Assembly: GCF_019656315.1 (NCBI RefSeq)
Contig: NZ_BPLU01000008.1
Location: forward strand, 1 to 64,000
Direction: 5' to 3'
Length of the DNA: 64,000 nucleotides
Source of the DNA: Flavobacterium sp. UMI-01
Lineage (GTDB): Bacteria; Bacteroidota; Bacteroidia; Flavobacteriales; Flavobacteriaceae
Shown: positions 8,535 through 16,610 of the stretch, one piece after another
Numbering within the stretch: the stretch's first letter is position 1
How the letters are laid out: each line of letters begins with the position of its first letter
Translations under genes and position numbers: made by a program
Notes under the pieces: generated by a model
Databases searched by the model: none
What the model was told of the DNA's origin: nothing
The model's input: the letters and a program-made list of their open reading frames with translations, nothing else

Positions 8535-9989
8535 TTATTTTTGATTTACCGAATTCCACATAGGTGCATTGTCGATATGGATATCTTCAGGGTGAAATTG
8601 AGGGTCAATTCCTTGTTTTTTCTGTTTTTCATAATCTTTAAGTGCTGCCAAAGCTGGTTTTTGTAACAGTAAAATCGCAATGATATTGAACCAAGCCATT
8701 AAACCTACCCCTAGATCTCCTATAGCCCATGCCAGCGTTGCTTGATTTACTGCACCATACATTATAACTGCTATCATGGCTATTTTTAATAAATGATAAT
8801 AAAGCGGAGATTCAATTTTGCGAGTCAAATAGGAAATGTTGGTTTCAGCTATATAATAATAAGCGATAATAGTTGTAAATGCAAAGAAGAACAATGCGGT
8901 AGCCACAAAATAAGAACCAAAACCAGGGAATACTGTATCCATAGCATTTTGTGTGTAAGCAGGGCCTACCATGATATTTTGTAGTCCTTGGTAAAGGAAT
9001 TCTGGTGCTCCTTCTGTGCCAAAATTAGGATTGTGTACATTGTACATCCCTGTAATAAGTAGCATAAAACCTGTAGCAGAGCAAACGAATAAGGTGTCAA
9101 TATAGACCGAGAACGATTGTACTAAACCTTGCTTGGTTGGGTGGGTGATAGCAGCTGCAGCAGCTATGTGTGGGGCGGTACCTTGCCCTGCTTCGTTGGA
9201 GTATATCCCTCTTTTTACTCCCCATTGAATGGCTAATCCAAATACGGCACCAAATCCTGCTTCTAAGTTAAAAGCACTTTTGAAAATTAAAGCAATAATA
9301 TCTGGCAATTGATGAATATCAACAATGATAATGATTAAAGCGAATAGAATATAACCAAGTGCCATAAATGGAACTACATATTCTGTGAATTTAGCAATGC
9401 GCTTCACTCCCCCAAAAACAATTGCGGCAAATAAAATAACCATGCCAATTCCAGACCACCAAGTGTCTATTTGATACGCATTTTGGATACTCTCCGCTAC
9501 AGAATTGGCTTGTACTCCCGGTAAAAACAACCCTGCCGAAACCACCGAAACAATAGCAAAAAGTACAGCGAACCATTTGATACCTAAACCTTTTTCGATA
9601 TAAAAAGCAGGACCACCACGAAATTGACCAAGGTGTTTTTCCTTGTAGATTTGGGCTAGTGTAGCTTCAATAAATGCAGTACTAGCTCCCAAAAAAGCAA
9701 CCATCCACATCCAAAATAATGCACCAGGACCACCAAAAGCAATTGCTGTAGCCACTCCCGCAATGTTACCAGTTCCTACTCTTCCTGCGAGAGACATGGC
9801 TAGTGCTTGGAAAGAAGAAACTCCTGAATCTGTACTTTTTCCATCAAATAATAACAGAATCATCTCTTTTAGGTGACGCAGTTGCAAAAAGCGGGTGCGA
9901 ATAGAGAAGTACAATCCCGTTCCCAAGCATAAAATGATCAAAGCATTACTCCAGATAATATCATTTAAATGACCTACAAATTCTTCCAT
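8535..9989 (-). CDS. Sodium:alanine/glycine symporter (AGCS family)
   Basis: A 484-residue inner-membrane protein with about 11 hydrophobic segments, importing alanine or glycine with Na+. AGCS signatures visible: ALAMSLAGRVGTGNIAGVA near residue 65, GGPGALFWMWMVAFLGAST, and the block GVKRGIYSNEAGQGTAPHIAAAA in the middle. Length is normal for the family. The C-terminal tail (after about 455) is hydrophilic and Gln/Lys-rich. It stands alone, with MscS upstream on the same strand 145 bases away. Confidence 0.9.
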   Translation of the reverse strand: MEEFVGHLNDIIWSNALIILCLGTGLYFSIRTRFLQLRHLKEMILLLFDGKSTDSGVSSFQALAMSLAGRVGTGNIAGVATAIAFGGPGALFWMWMVAFLGASTAFIEATLAQIYKEKHLGQFRGGPAFYIEKGLGIKWFAVLFAIVSVVSAGLFLPGVQANSVAESIQNAYQIDTWWSGIGMVILFAAIVFGGVKRIAKFTEYVVPFMALGYILFALIIIIVDIHQLPDIIALIFKSAFNLEAGFGAVFGLAIQWGVKRGIYSNEAGQGTAPHIAAAAAITHPTKQGLVQSFSVYIDTLFVCSATGFMLLITGMYNVHNPNFGTEGAPEFLYQGLQNIMVGPAYTQNAMDTVFPGFGSYFVATALFFFAFTTIIAYYYIAETNISYLTRKIESPLYYHLLKIAMIAVIMYGAVNQATLAWAIGDLGVGLMAWFNIIAILLLQKPALAALKDYEKQKKQGIDPQFHPEDIHIDNAPMWNSVNQK

Positions 9990-10134
9990 GGTATATTTAT
10001 TAATTTGTCATCAAAAAAACAACAAAACATTCGTTTCTCAAACAATTTTTTAAACTATTTGCGATAATGAGGTGTTTTATTTAATTAAGCAAACAAATGT
10101 GGAGCTGTTTTAACGCCTCGATTAGCTTCTGGAA

Positions 10135-11043
10135 TTAGTTTTTTAAGTCTTGTTTTTGATTGTTTTCGGCTTGATGAACGACCACTTGAGGAAACGGAAT
10201 TTCGATACCTTCTTTGTCAAATGCTATTTTTAATCTTTTGCGAAGTTCACCAGTAACGTCAAATTGACGATGTGCGATAGTTTCGCCTAAAATTTTGACC
10301 ATAATAGCGGAATCAGCAAAATCATTTACACGTAAAAACTGAGGGGCTTTGATAATAAAGTCTTTCCATTCTGGGTCTTCGGCAATACTATTACCTACTT
10401 GATTTATTACTGTGATTAAATGCTCCAAATCAGTAGCGTATCCAACGCCCATATCCAAGTTTACACGAGCATAATCTTTAGAAAGGTTAGAAACCGATTT
10501 AATTTCTCCATGTGGAATGTGATGTACGGTACCGTCGATATCTCTTAATGTTGTTTTGCGAAGGCTTATTTGTTCTACAGCGCCTCCTAAAACATCAAAT
10601 TTTACAACATCACCAATGCGGTATTGGTTTTCTAGAATAATAAACAATCCCGAAATAACATCGCGTATGAGGTATTGTCCTCCAAAACCAAAAGCCAAAC
10701 CTACAATTCCCGCTGCGGCAATAATTGGTGCAATTTCAATTCCGAACTCACTTAAAATCATCAGGGAGCTAATGGTGATAATGGCAATTTTTGATGTGGT
10801 TGTAAATATTTGAATGAGTGTGTTTTCTCTTTTTTCTTCGGCTTCTTTAGTTTGATGTTTTTCGGGGCGAACAGCTATTCGAACGGCTTTAGCGATGAAT
10901 CGTACCAGTATTTTGTGGATGAAATAGGCTCCAATAGCAATAAAAAGAACTTTGATTCCATTATTCATAGACCATGCAATTACTTTTTCGGCATAAAGAC
11001 TGGCGTATTTTTCAAAAATTTTAATAAGATAATCTGTTTCCAT
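10135..11043 (-). CDS. Small-conductance mechanosensitive channel (MscS family)
   Basis: A 302-residue inner-membrane channel that would release solutes on hypo-osmotic shock. It has three hydrophobic segments (about residues 25-45, 75-100 and 108-140). The third contains the Gly/Ala-rich pore helix IIAAAGIVGLAFGFGGQ followed by the conserved LIRDVISGLFIILE, then the beta domain (QYRIGDVVKF, GTVHHIPHG). The C-terminal Gln/Lys-rich tail is variable. Length is close to E. coli MscS. Confidence 0.9.
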   Translation of the reverse strand: METDYLIKIFEKYASLYAEKVIAWSMNNGIKVLFIAIGAYFIHKILVRFIAKAVRIAVRPEKHQTKEAEEKRENTLIQIFTTTSKIAIITISSLMILSEFGIEIAPIIAAAGIVGLAFGFGGQYLIRDVISGLFIILENQYRIGDVVKFDVLGGAVEQISLRKTTLRDIDGTVHHIPHGEIKSVSNLSKDYARVNLDMGVGYATDLEHLITVINQVGNSIAEDPEWKDFIIKAPQFLRVNDFADSAIMVKILGETIAHRQFDVTGELRKRLKIAFDKEGIEIPFPQVVVHQAENNQKQDLKN

Positions 11044-11275
11044 AAGGTGTTTAAAAAATTTGTATTTGTTGGTAAAAAAAATTAAAAGAAATTAGGTGAT
11101 TTCCCTTGATTTTGCAATTTAAAAGTTTTTTGGAACTCTAGCGAATTCCTGTTGTTGTTATTCTGTTAAAATCAATACAACACTTGATTATTTGCTGTTA
11201 AGCGGCAATAGTTTCAAAATACAATTAGGTTGTAATTGCGGTGTTTTTGATAAAAAAAATAAAATCGTTATGATG

Positions 11276-11318
11276 CAAAAAGTCCAAAAACAGCAGTTGT
11301 GTTTTTGGACTTTTTGTA
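11276..11318. terminator. Strong hairpin terminator after DUF3276 gene
   Basis: A 15-bp perfect stem (AAAAAGTCCAAAAAC at 11277-11291 with its complement at 11301-11315) around a 9-base loop, 18 bases downstream of the DUF3276 stop on the minus strand. Confidence 0.85.
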
Positions 11319-11333
11319 AGTTGAAAATGAGGA

Positions 11334-11720
11334 TTATATATCATCAAATTCAATATCGGTGAAGCTTGAAGTTTGCGGTAAAGCGGCCTCTTCGATACCT
11401 GCTTTATCAGCAACATATTCTTTTTTGAAATCTTTTTGATGTCTTTCAGAGATTACTTCTTCGCCTTTGTGGTTCAATACATAAGAAGTCATTTCTTCAA
11501 GAATTTCAGAGAAAGCTGTGAAATCCTCTTTGTATAAATATATTTTGTGTTTTTTGAAGTGGAAAGAACCGTCCTCTTCTGTGAACTTTTTACTTTCGGT
11601 AATCGTTATGTAGTAATCATCGGCTTTTGTAGCTCTTACATCAAAGAAATAAGTTCTTCTTCCAGCTCGTAAAACTTTAGAAAAAATTTCTTCTTTTTCT
11701 AACATATCATTTTCTCTCAT
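11334..11720 (-). CDS. PUR-type DNA/RNA-binding protein (DUF3276)
   Basis: A 128-residue protein of the Bacteroidota DUF3276 family, which folds like PUR-alpha repeats and is thought to bind single-stranded nucleic acid. The core is EIFSKVLRAGRRTYFFDVRATKADDYYITITESKK, with FHFKKHKIYLYKEDF forming the second half; the C-terminal third is acidic and probably disordered. The ATG at 11720 is used because the frame upstream opens only with TTG and because AGAAAGG lies just before this ATG. It sits 71 bases downstream of the ABC exporter on the same strand but has its own terminator. Confidence 0.8.
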   Translation of the reverse strand: MRENDMLEKEEIFSKVLRAGRRTYFFDVRATKADDYYITITESKKFTEEDGSFHFKKHKIYLYKEDFTAFSEILEEMTSYVLNHKGEEVISERHQKDFKKEYVADKAGIEEAALPQTSSFTDIEFDDI

Positions 11721-11791
11721 AATCCTTTCTGACAATTTATGGTTATTAAATCGTAACCAAAAATGATAAAAAAATAATTATTAAACAACAA

Positions 11792-13552
11792 TTAAAGCAA
11801 TTCTTTTTCTGAAAGTTGTTTTAAATAGAGCGATGCATAATAGCCCTCTTCATTTATGAGCTGGTTATGAGAGCCTTGTTGAATAATTTTACCATCTTCG
11901 AGAATAATAATTCGATCGGCATTTTTTGCTGACGAAACTCTATGACTCACAATAATGGTCGTTTTATCTTTGCAAATTTCAAAAAGATTGTTCAAAATAG
12001 CTTCTTCAGTTTCCGTATCAACAGCAGACAGGCAGTCGTCAAATAATAAAATAGGAGGGTTTTTTATGATGGCTCTGGCAATAGAAACTCTTTGTTTTTG
12101 TCCGCCAGAGAGGGTAATTCCTCTTTCTCCCAGAATGGTTTCGTATTGTTTTTTGAATCCCATAATGTTTTTGTGTACAACGGCTTTTTTAGCTGCTTGA
12201 ATCACTTCTTCATCGGTAGCTTCTTCTTTGCCAAACTTAATGTTGTTTTTGATAGAATCCGAAAATAAGAAAGCATCTTGAGGAACATTTCCAATACTGT
12301 TACGCAAATCGTATAAATTGAGTGTGCTAATTTCGGCACCATCAATTGATATGCTTCCTTGGCTTACATCGTATATTCTGGAAATAAGGGATAGTATGGT
12401 TGATTTTCCAGAACCTGTTTTTCCTAAGATGGCTAGGGTTTCACCTTTTTTTACAGAAAAACTGATGTTATGCAACGCTGTGATATTTGTGTCTTGGTAG
12501 GTGTAAGATACATTGTTAAAAGCAATTGCTCCTTCAATGATAGAATTTTCAGGATTGATATTGGTGATTTCAGGTTTAATTTTCAGGAATTCGTTCAATC
12601 GTTTTTGGGACGCTTCGGCTTCTTGAACCATTGATGAAACCCAGCCTAACGAAGCTACAGGCCAAGTAAGCATGTTGACATACAATATAAATTCAGCGAT
12701 GGTACCAATGCTCTTAATGGTTCCGTTGATATACATTAAACCTCCAAAATAAATAACAACCAAGTTACTGATTCCGATAAGGGCTATCATCAAAGGGCCA
12801 AATAAGGATTGGACTTTGGCCAACTCTAAGCTTTTATTTTTGCTTTCTTGTGCTAAATCCACCATATTGTTTTGGTGCTGTCTTTCTAACGAATACGCTT
12901 TTAGTACCCGAATTCCAGAGAATATTTCTTGGGTAAAACTAGATACTTTAGAAAGGTATTGCTGAAAAGTTGTACTGCGAATATTGATTTCAGAACTTAA
13001 TTTGAAAATAGCATACGATAAAATAGGTAAAGGCAATAAGGTGTACAAGGTAAGTCTAGGAGATACATTGTACATGTATAAAATCACTACGGCAAAGCGA
13101 ATAATCGTGTTAATGGTGTACATAACTGCTGGACCTACATACATACGTACCTTAGAAACATCCTCGCTGATGCGGTTCATTAAATCTCCTGTTCGGTTTT
13201 TTTTGTAAAAGTTTTGAGAAAGGTTTTCGTATTGTTGAAACACTTCGTTTTTTAAGTCAAATTCAATGTGGCGCGACATGACAATCAAGGTTTGACGCAT
13301 CAAGAAAGTAAGGAACCCAGCTATAATCGTTGTAGCAATAATCAGTAAGATGTAATTGATTAATTGGTCTTGGATGGCTTGAGTGGGTATTGATTTGTCT
13401 TTGGCAAAATTTTCTATGGACTCAAAGGACTTGCTAATTAATTTTGGGGTAAATAATGAAAATATTTGAGCAATAATGGTGAATACAATTCCTAAAAGGA
13501 AATGAAATTTGTATTTGGAAAAATATTTATTGAGATAACCTAATTCTTTCAT
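11792..13552 (-). CDS. ABC exporter (fused permease-ATPase, MsbA-like type IV fold)
   Basis: A 586-residue half-transporter: six membrane helices in residues 1-315, then an ATPase domain with Walker A GKTGSGKST, Q-loop in VPQDAFLFS, signature LSGGQKQR, Walker B ILLFDDCLSAVD and the switch His in VSHRVSS. The second Walker B acidic residue is Asp instead of the usual catalytic Glu, as in the degenerate half of heterodimeric exporters such as TM287 or BmrC. No partner half-transporter is nearby. It could export lipid, peptide or drug; substrate cannot be told. Confidence 0.85.
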   Translation of the reverse strand: MKELGYLNKYFSKYKFHFLLGIVFTIIAQIFSLFTPKLISKSFESIENFAKDKSIPTQAIQDQLINYILLIIATTIIAGFLTFLMRQTLIVMSRHIEFDLKNEVFQQYENLSQNFYKKNRTGDLMNRISEDVSKVRMYVGPAVMYTINTIIRFAVVILYMYNVSPRLTLYTLLPLPILSYAIFKLSSEINIRSTTFQQYLSKVSSFTQEIFSGIRVLKAYSLERQHQNNMVDLAQESKNKSLELAKVQSLFGPLMIALIGISNLVVIYFGGLMYINGTIKSIGTIAEFILYVNMLTWPVASLGWVSSMVQEAEASQKRLNEFLKIKPEITNINPENSIIEGAIAFNNVSYTYQDTNITALHNISFSVKKGETLAILGKTGSGKSTILSLISRIYDVSQGSISIDGAEISTLNLYDLRNSIGNVPQDAFLFSDSIKNNIKFGKEEATDEEVIQAAKKAVVHKNIMGFKKQYETILGERGITLSGGQKQRVSIARAIIKNPPILLFDDCLSAVDTETEEAILNNLFEICKDKTTIIVSHRVSSAKNADRIIILEDGKIIQQGSHNQLINEEGYYASLYLKQLSEKELL

Positions 13553-14090
13553 GTGTGCGATGTGGCTAGTAATTTAGGGAATAAAAACCCGCTTGAATTG
13601 ACAAATATACAGGTTTCATGGAGATTTATTGTTAAAGTAAAGTTGTATTCTTGGGATGGGTTTATAGCAAATCATACTGCGTTTTTTCGAAAGGACAGTA
13701 AAGGTTTTTAAACATATAAGTGATATAAGTTTTTTGTAGAGATGAATTTGAAACATTTAAGAAATTTAAGAGCATATAAGTTTTTGGAAATAGTATTTTG
13801 AATTTCAGCAAACTAAGATGTTGGAATTAAGTGCTGTATAAGGTTTAAATATTAAAGCTACAGTTTTAAAAGTCCATTACTTAGCAATGCTTCAATGTTC
13901 TTAAATTTCTTTAATGTTTTTAAAAACTAAGTACAACAGAAAAAACTTATATGACTTATATGTTTAACAAAATCGAGGTTAAGTATAGAAGATTTTCATT
14001 TTATCCTAATGGTTCTTTTTTTAAATTTAAATTTCATTTTAAAAAAGGAATAACTACTTTTGCACACTAATTTATAAAAGTTCTTACACG
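13553..14090. other. Gene-free spacer between ABC exporter and nusB
   Basis: Over 500 bases without a plausible reading frame. It is mostly occupied by the fold-back repeat at 13708-13967. The last 50 bases hold a -7-like TACTTTTG (14055-14062) about 28 bases before nusB; no clear TTG is seen at the expected -33 distance, so this promoter is tentative. Confidence 0.5.
13708..13967. repeat. Fold-back inverted repeat (possible MITE-like element)
   Basis: Two nested arm pairs. The outer arms, 28 bases each (13708-13735 and 13940-13967), match at 27 of 28 positions and contain ACATATAAGTSATATAAGT. Inner arms at 13751-13775 and 13894-13919 are rich in TTTAAGAAATTTAAG and match at most positions. 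The unpaired centre is about 115 bases. Nothing in it codes for protein. Confidence 0.7.
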
Positions 14091-15035
14091 GTGGTAAACA
14101 GAAGACACATTCGCGTCAAAGTAATGCAATCCATATATGCGATGCATCAAAATGGTTCTGAAAATTTAGAGAAAGAAGAGAAATTTCTTTTTTATAGTAT
14201 CGATAGTATTCAGGATTTATACCTTACCATGGTTTCTTCCTTAATGGAAATTTGTAAAAAAGAGGCGGAGTTTTTACATAAATCAAGTTTGAAACACCTT
14301 GCTACTGCCGCTGAACGAAATCCCAATAAAAAATTCATCAACAATGCTGTTTTCCAAATATTAGCAGAAAATAATTCGTTGAGTATTGCGCTGGAAACAC
14401 GTAAAGTCAATCCTTGGTATTTGAATGAAGATTACATTTTGTTATTACTCAATGCGGTAAAAACAAGTAAGTATTACACGGATTATATGAGTAATCCAAA
14501 GCAATCATTTGAAGAAGATAAACAATTAATTTTGGATTTGTTCACTCAAATAATTGTGCCTAACGAGAAGTTGTATGAATATTTGGAAGATGACAAACTA
14601 ACTTGGATTGATGATATTCCATTGGTGAACACTTTGATTATAAAACAATTAAAAGGACTTAAGACACTTGAAGAGGATAATTTTAGAGTTCCTAAAGTGT
14701 ATAAAGACATTGAAGATAAAGATTTTGCTAAAGACTTATTCAGAAAAACGGTTTTGAATGAAAAGGAGTTAGCACAAAAATTTGTTGACAAAACACCTAA
14801 TTGGGATACAGAGCGAATTGCTGAAATTGATACCATTATTTTGAAAATGGCTATCTGCGAATTATTGAAATTCCCTTCTATTCCTGTAAAAGTAACTCTG
14901 AATGAATATTTAGAACTTGCTAAAGAATATTCTACTCCTAAGAGTAGTATTTTTATTAACGGTATTTTAGATAATTTAGTAAAAGAATTAGAATCGAATA
15001 AGTCTTTGTTAAAAACCGGTCGTGGTTTAATTTAA
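14091..15035 (+). CDS. nusB: Transcription antitermination factor NusB (long Bacteroidota form)
   Basis: NusB binds boxA RNA with NusE (S10) in rRNA antitermination. This copy has 314 residues, about twice the E. coli length, as is usual in Bacteroidota. The NusB fold is spread over an N-terminal RRHIRVKVMQSIYAMHQ block and a C-terminal part (about 225-305) with TERIAEIDTIILKMAICEL, VKVTLNEYLELAKEYSTPKS and FINGILDNL. Between them is an insert of about 120 residues without an obvious motif. The start is GTG at 14091; no ATG precedes the conserved opening. yajC follows 28 bases downstream, so the two are probably co-transcribed. Confidence 0.88.
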   Translation: MVNRRHIRVKVMQSIYAMHQNGSENLEKEEKFLFYSIDSIQDLYLTMVSSLMEICKKEAEFLHKSSLKHLATAAERNPNKKFINNAVFQILAENNSLSIALETRKVNPWYLNEDYILLLLNAVKTSKYYTDYMSNPKQSFEEDKQLILDLFTQIIVPNEKLYEYLEDDKLTWIDDIPLVNTLIIKQLKGLKTLEEDNFRVPKVYKDIEDKDFAKDLFRKTVLNEKELAQKFVDKTPNWDTERIAEIDTIILKMAICELLKFPSIPVKVTLNEYLELAKEYSTPKSSIFINGILDNLVKELESNKSLLKTGRGLI

Positions 15036-15063
15036 TACGTATCAATTAAAATTAATATACATT

Positions 15064-15336
15064 ATGGAAGAGTTAAATAAGTTTGCCCCGTTTTTATTGA
15101 TGTTTGTGGTTATCTATTTCTTTATGATTAGACCACAACAAAAAAGAGCTAAGCAAGAAAAAGCATTTGAAGCTGCCTTGAAAGTAGGAGACAAAATCAT
15201 TACTAAAAGTGGTTTACATGGAAAAGTAGTTGAATTAGGCGAAACTACAGTTGTGATTGAAACGATGTCTGGAAAATTAAAAATGGAGCGTTCTGCTATT
15301 TCGATGGAAATGAGTGCAACATTGGCAAAAAAATAA
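15064..15336 (+). CDS. yajC: Preprotein translocase subunit YajC
   Basis: A 90-residue inner-membrane protein associated with SecDF. It has one N-terminal membrane helix (about 8-25, FAPFLLMFVVIYFFMI) directly followed by the diagnostic RPQQKRAKQ, then the small cytoplasmic beta domain (VGDKIITKSGLHGKVVELGE). Length and order are standard. Confidence 0.93.
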   Translation: MEELNKFAPFLLMFVVIYFFMIRPQQKRAKQEKAFEAALKVGDKIITKSGLHGKVVELGETTVVIETMSGKLKMERSAISMEMSATLAKK

Positions 15337-15363
15337 TTATTCCTCTTTTTTAGGAAACAATCT

Positions 15364-15396
15364 AAAAGACAGTGCTCTCAGTACTGTCTTTTTTTA
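15364..15396 (+). terminator. Rho-independent terminator of nusB-yajC
   Basis: AAAAGACAGT (15364-15373) pairs with ACTGTCTTTT (15383-15392) and continues into a T7 run. Confidence 0.85.
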
Positions 15397-15495
15397 TGTA
15401 AAATAAGTTTTCGATTTTTAGTGATTTGTTGCCCAGCTAAAAATTAGTTATTACAGCCAAAATAAATTAATTTTGATTCAATTAAACGACAAAAA

Positions 15496-16536
15496 ATGTT
15501 GAAATTTATCAAAATAGAAGAGGATTCCAGGGTTCCTAAGTACAAGCAAATTGTGGATTCCGTAATTCATAATATTGCTATAGGTAATTTTTCTATTAAT
15601 GATAAAATACCTTCTATTAATGCGGTGAGTGAAGCTTTTTACTTGTCCCGAGATACTGTGGAAAGAGCTTACGGCATTTTGAAGGAAAGAAAAATCATCA
15701 ATCCTATTATAGGCAAAGGGTACTATATTTCAACGAATAAAATTAGTGTCAAGGTAAATATTCTCTTTATTATAAATAAGTTGAGTACCTATAAAATGAG
15801 TATGTTTCAATCATTTATAGAGCATATAGGTCCCAATTGCCATACGGATTTTCAAGTGTATCATTGTGATGAGACTTTGTTTTTAAATTTATTAGAAAAA
15901 TATGAATCAGTTTATGATTATTATGTCATTACGCCTCATTTTAAAACAGAAGAACTTAAACACATTAGTTATACTGAGAAAGTGATGGATGCTTTGAATA
16001 AAATTCCTAGCAACAAACTGATAATTATGGACAATATGAGTTTGCCTGTTGCTTCAGAGGTAAGCCAAATTTATCAAGACTTTGAAAATGATATTTATGA
16101 TGCTTTGTTAGAAGGGATAGTAAAAATTAAGAAGTACAAAAGACTGATTTTAGTGTATCCTGAAAAATCACTGTATCCTTATCCTCGACGTATATTATTT
16201 GGTTTTAAAAAGTTTTGTGTAGAGCATGATAGTCATTTTGAAATTATCGATGAAGTTTACGAAGACATTATTTTGAAAGAAGGAGATTTATTTATCACCA
16301 TTGTTGAAGCTGATTTAGTCAAACTAGTTAAACAAATCAGAGATGAAGAATTTGTTTTGGGTGACAAAATAGGGGTGATATCCTATAATGATACTCCTTT
16401 GAAAGAACTTTTGGGAATCACTGTGATGTCCACTGATTTTAAATTTCTAGGAAGAGAAACCGCCTCGATGATTGAAAATAATCAAAAAGGAATTATAAAA
16501 GTTCCGTTTCATTTTATAGATCGAAATTCGATATAA
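15496..16536 (+). CDS. GntR-type transcriptional regulator with sugar-binding domain
   Basis: A 346-residue DNA-binding regulator. Residues 1-75 are a GntR winged helix (VPKYKQIVDSVIHNIAIGNF, then SEAFYLSRDTVERAYGILKERK). Residues 80-346 resemble a LacI/periplasmic-binding-protein effector domain rather than the FadR or UTRA types, an arrangement found in Bacteroidota sugar regulators such as FucR. It sits at the edge of the rhamnose genes and is the likely local repressor or activator responding to a rhamnose intermediate; this is inference from position. A -7-like TAATTTTG (15468-15475) lies 20 bases before the ATG. Confidence 0.75.
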   Translation: MLKFIKIEEDSRVPKYKQIVDSVIHNIAIGNFSINDKIPSINAVSEAFYLSRDTVERAYGILKERKIINPIIGKGYYISTNKISVKVNILFIINKLSTYKMSMFQSFIEHIGPNCHTDFQVYHCDETLFLNLLEKYESVYDYYVITPHFKTEELKHISYTEKVMDALNKIPSNKLIIMDNMSLPVASEVSQIYQDFENDIYDALLEGIVKIKKYKRLILVYPEKSLYPYPRRILFGFKKFCVEHDSHFEIIDEVYEDIILKEGDLFITIVEADLVKLVKQIRDEEFVLGDKIGVISYNDTPLKELLGITVMSTDFKFLGRETASMIENNQKGIIKVPFHFIDRNSI

Positions 16537-16550
16537 AAAGCATTGAAAGT

Positions 16551-16599
16551 GGTTCGTTATAATAGTTCTCTTTGGGGCGTAAATTTATTATAACGAACC
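16551..16599. terminator. Terminator between GntR and ThuA genes
   Basis: A 14-bp perfect stem (GGTTCGTTATAATA at 16551-16564 and its complement at 16586-16599) lies between the two convergent stop codons (16536 and 16611), so it can end both transcripts. Confidence 0.7.
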
Positions 16600-16610
16600 T
16601 AAATATATGG

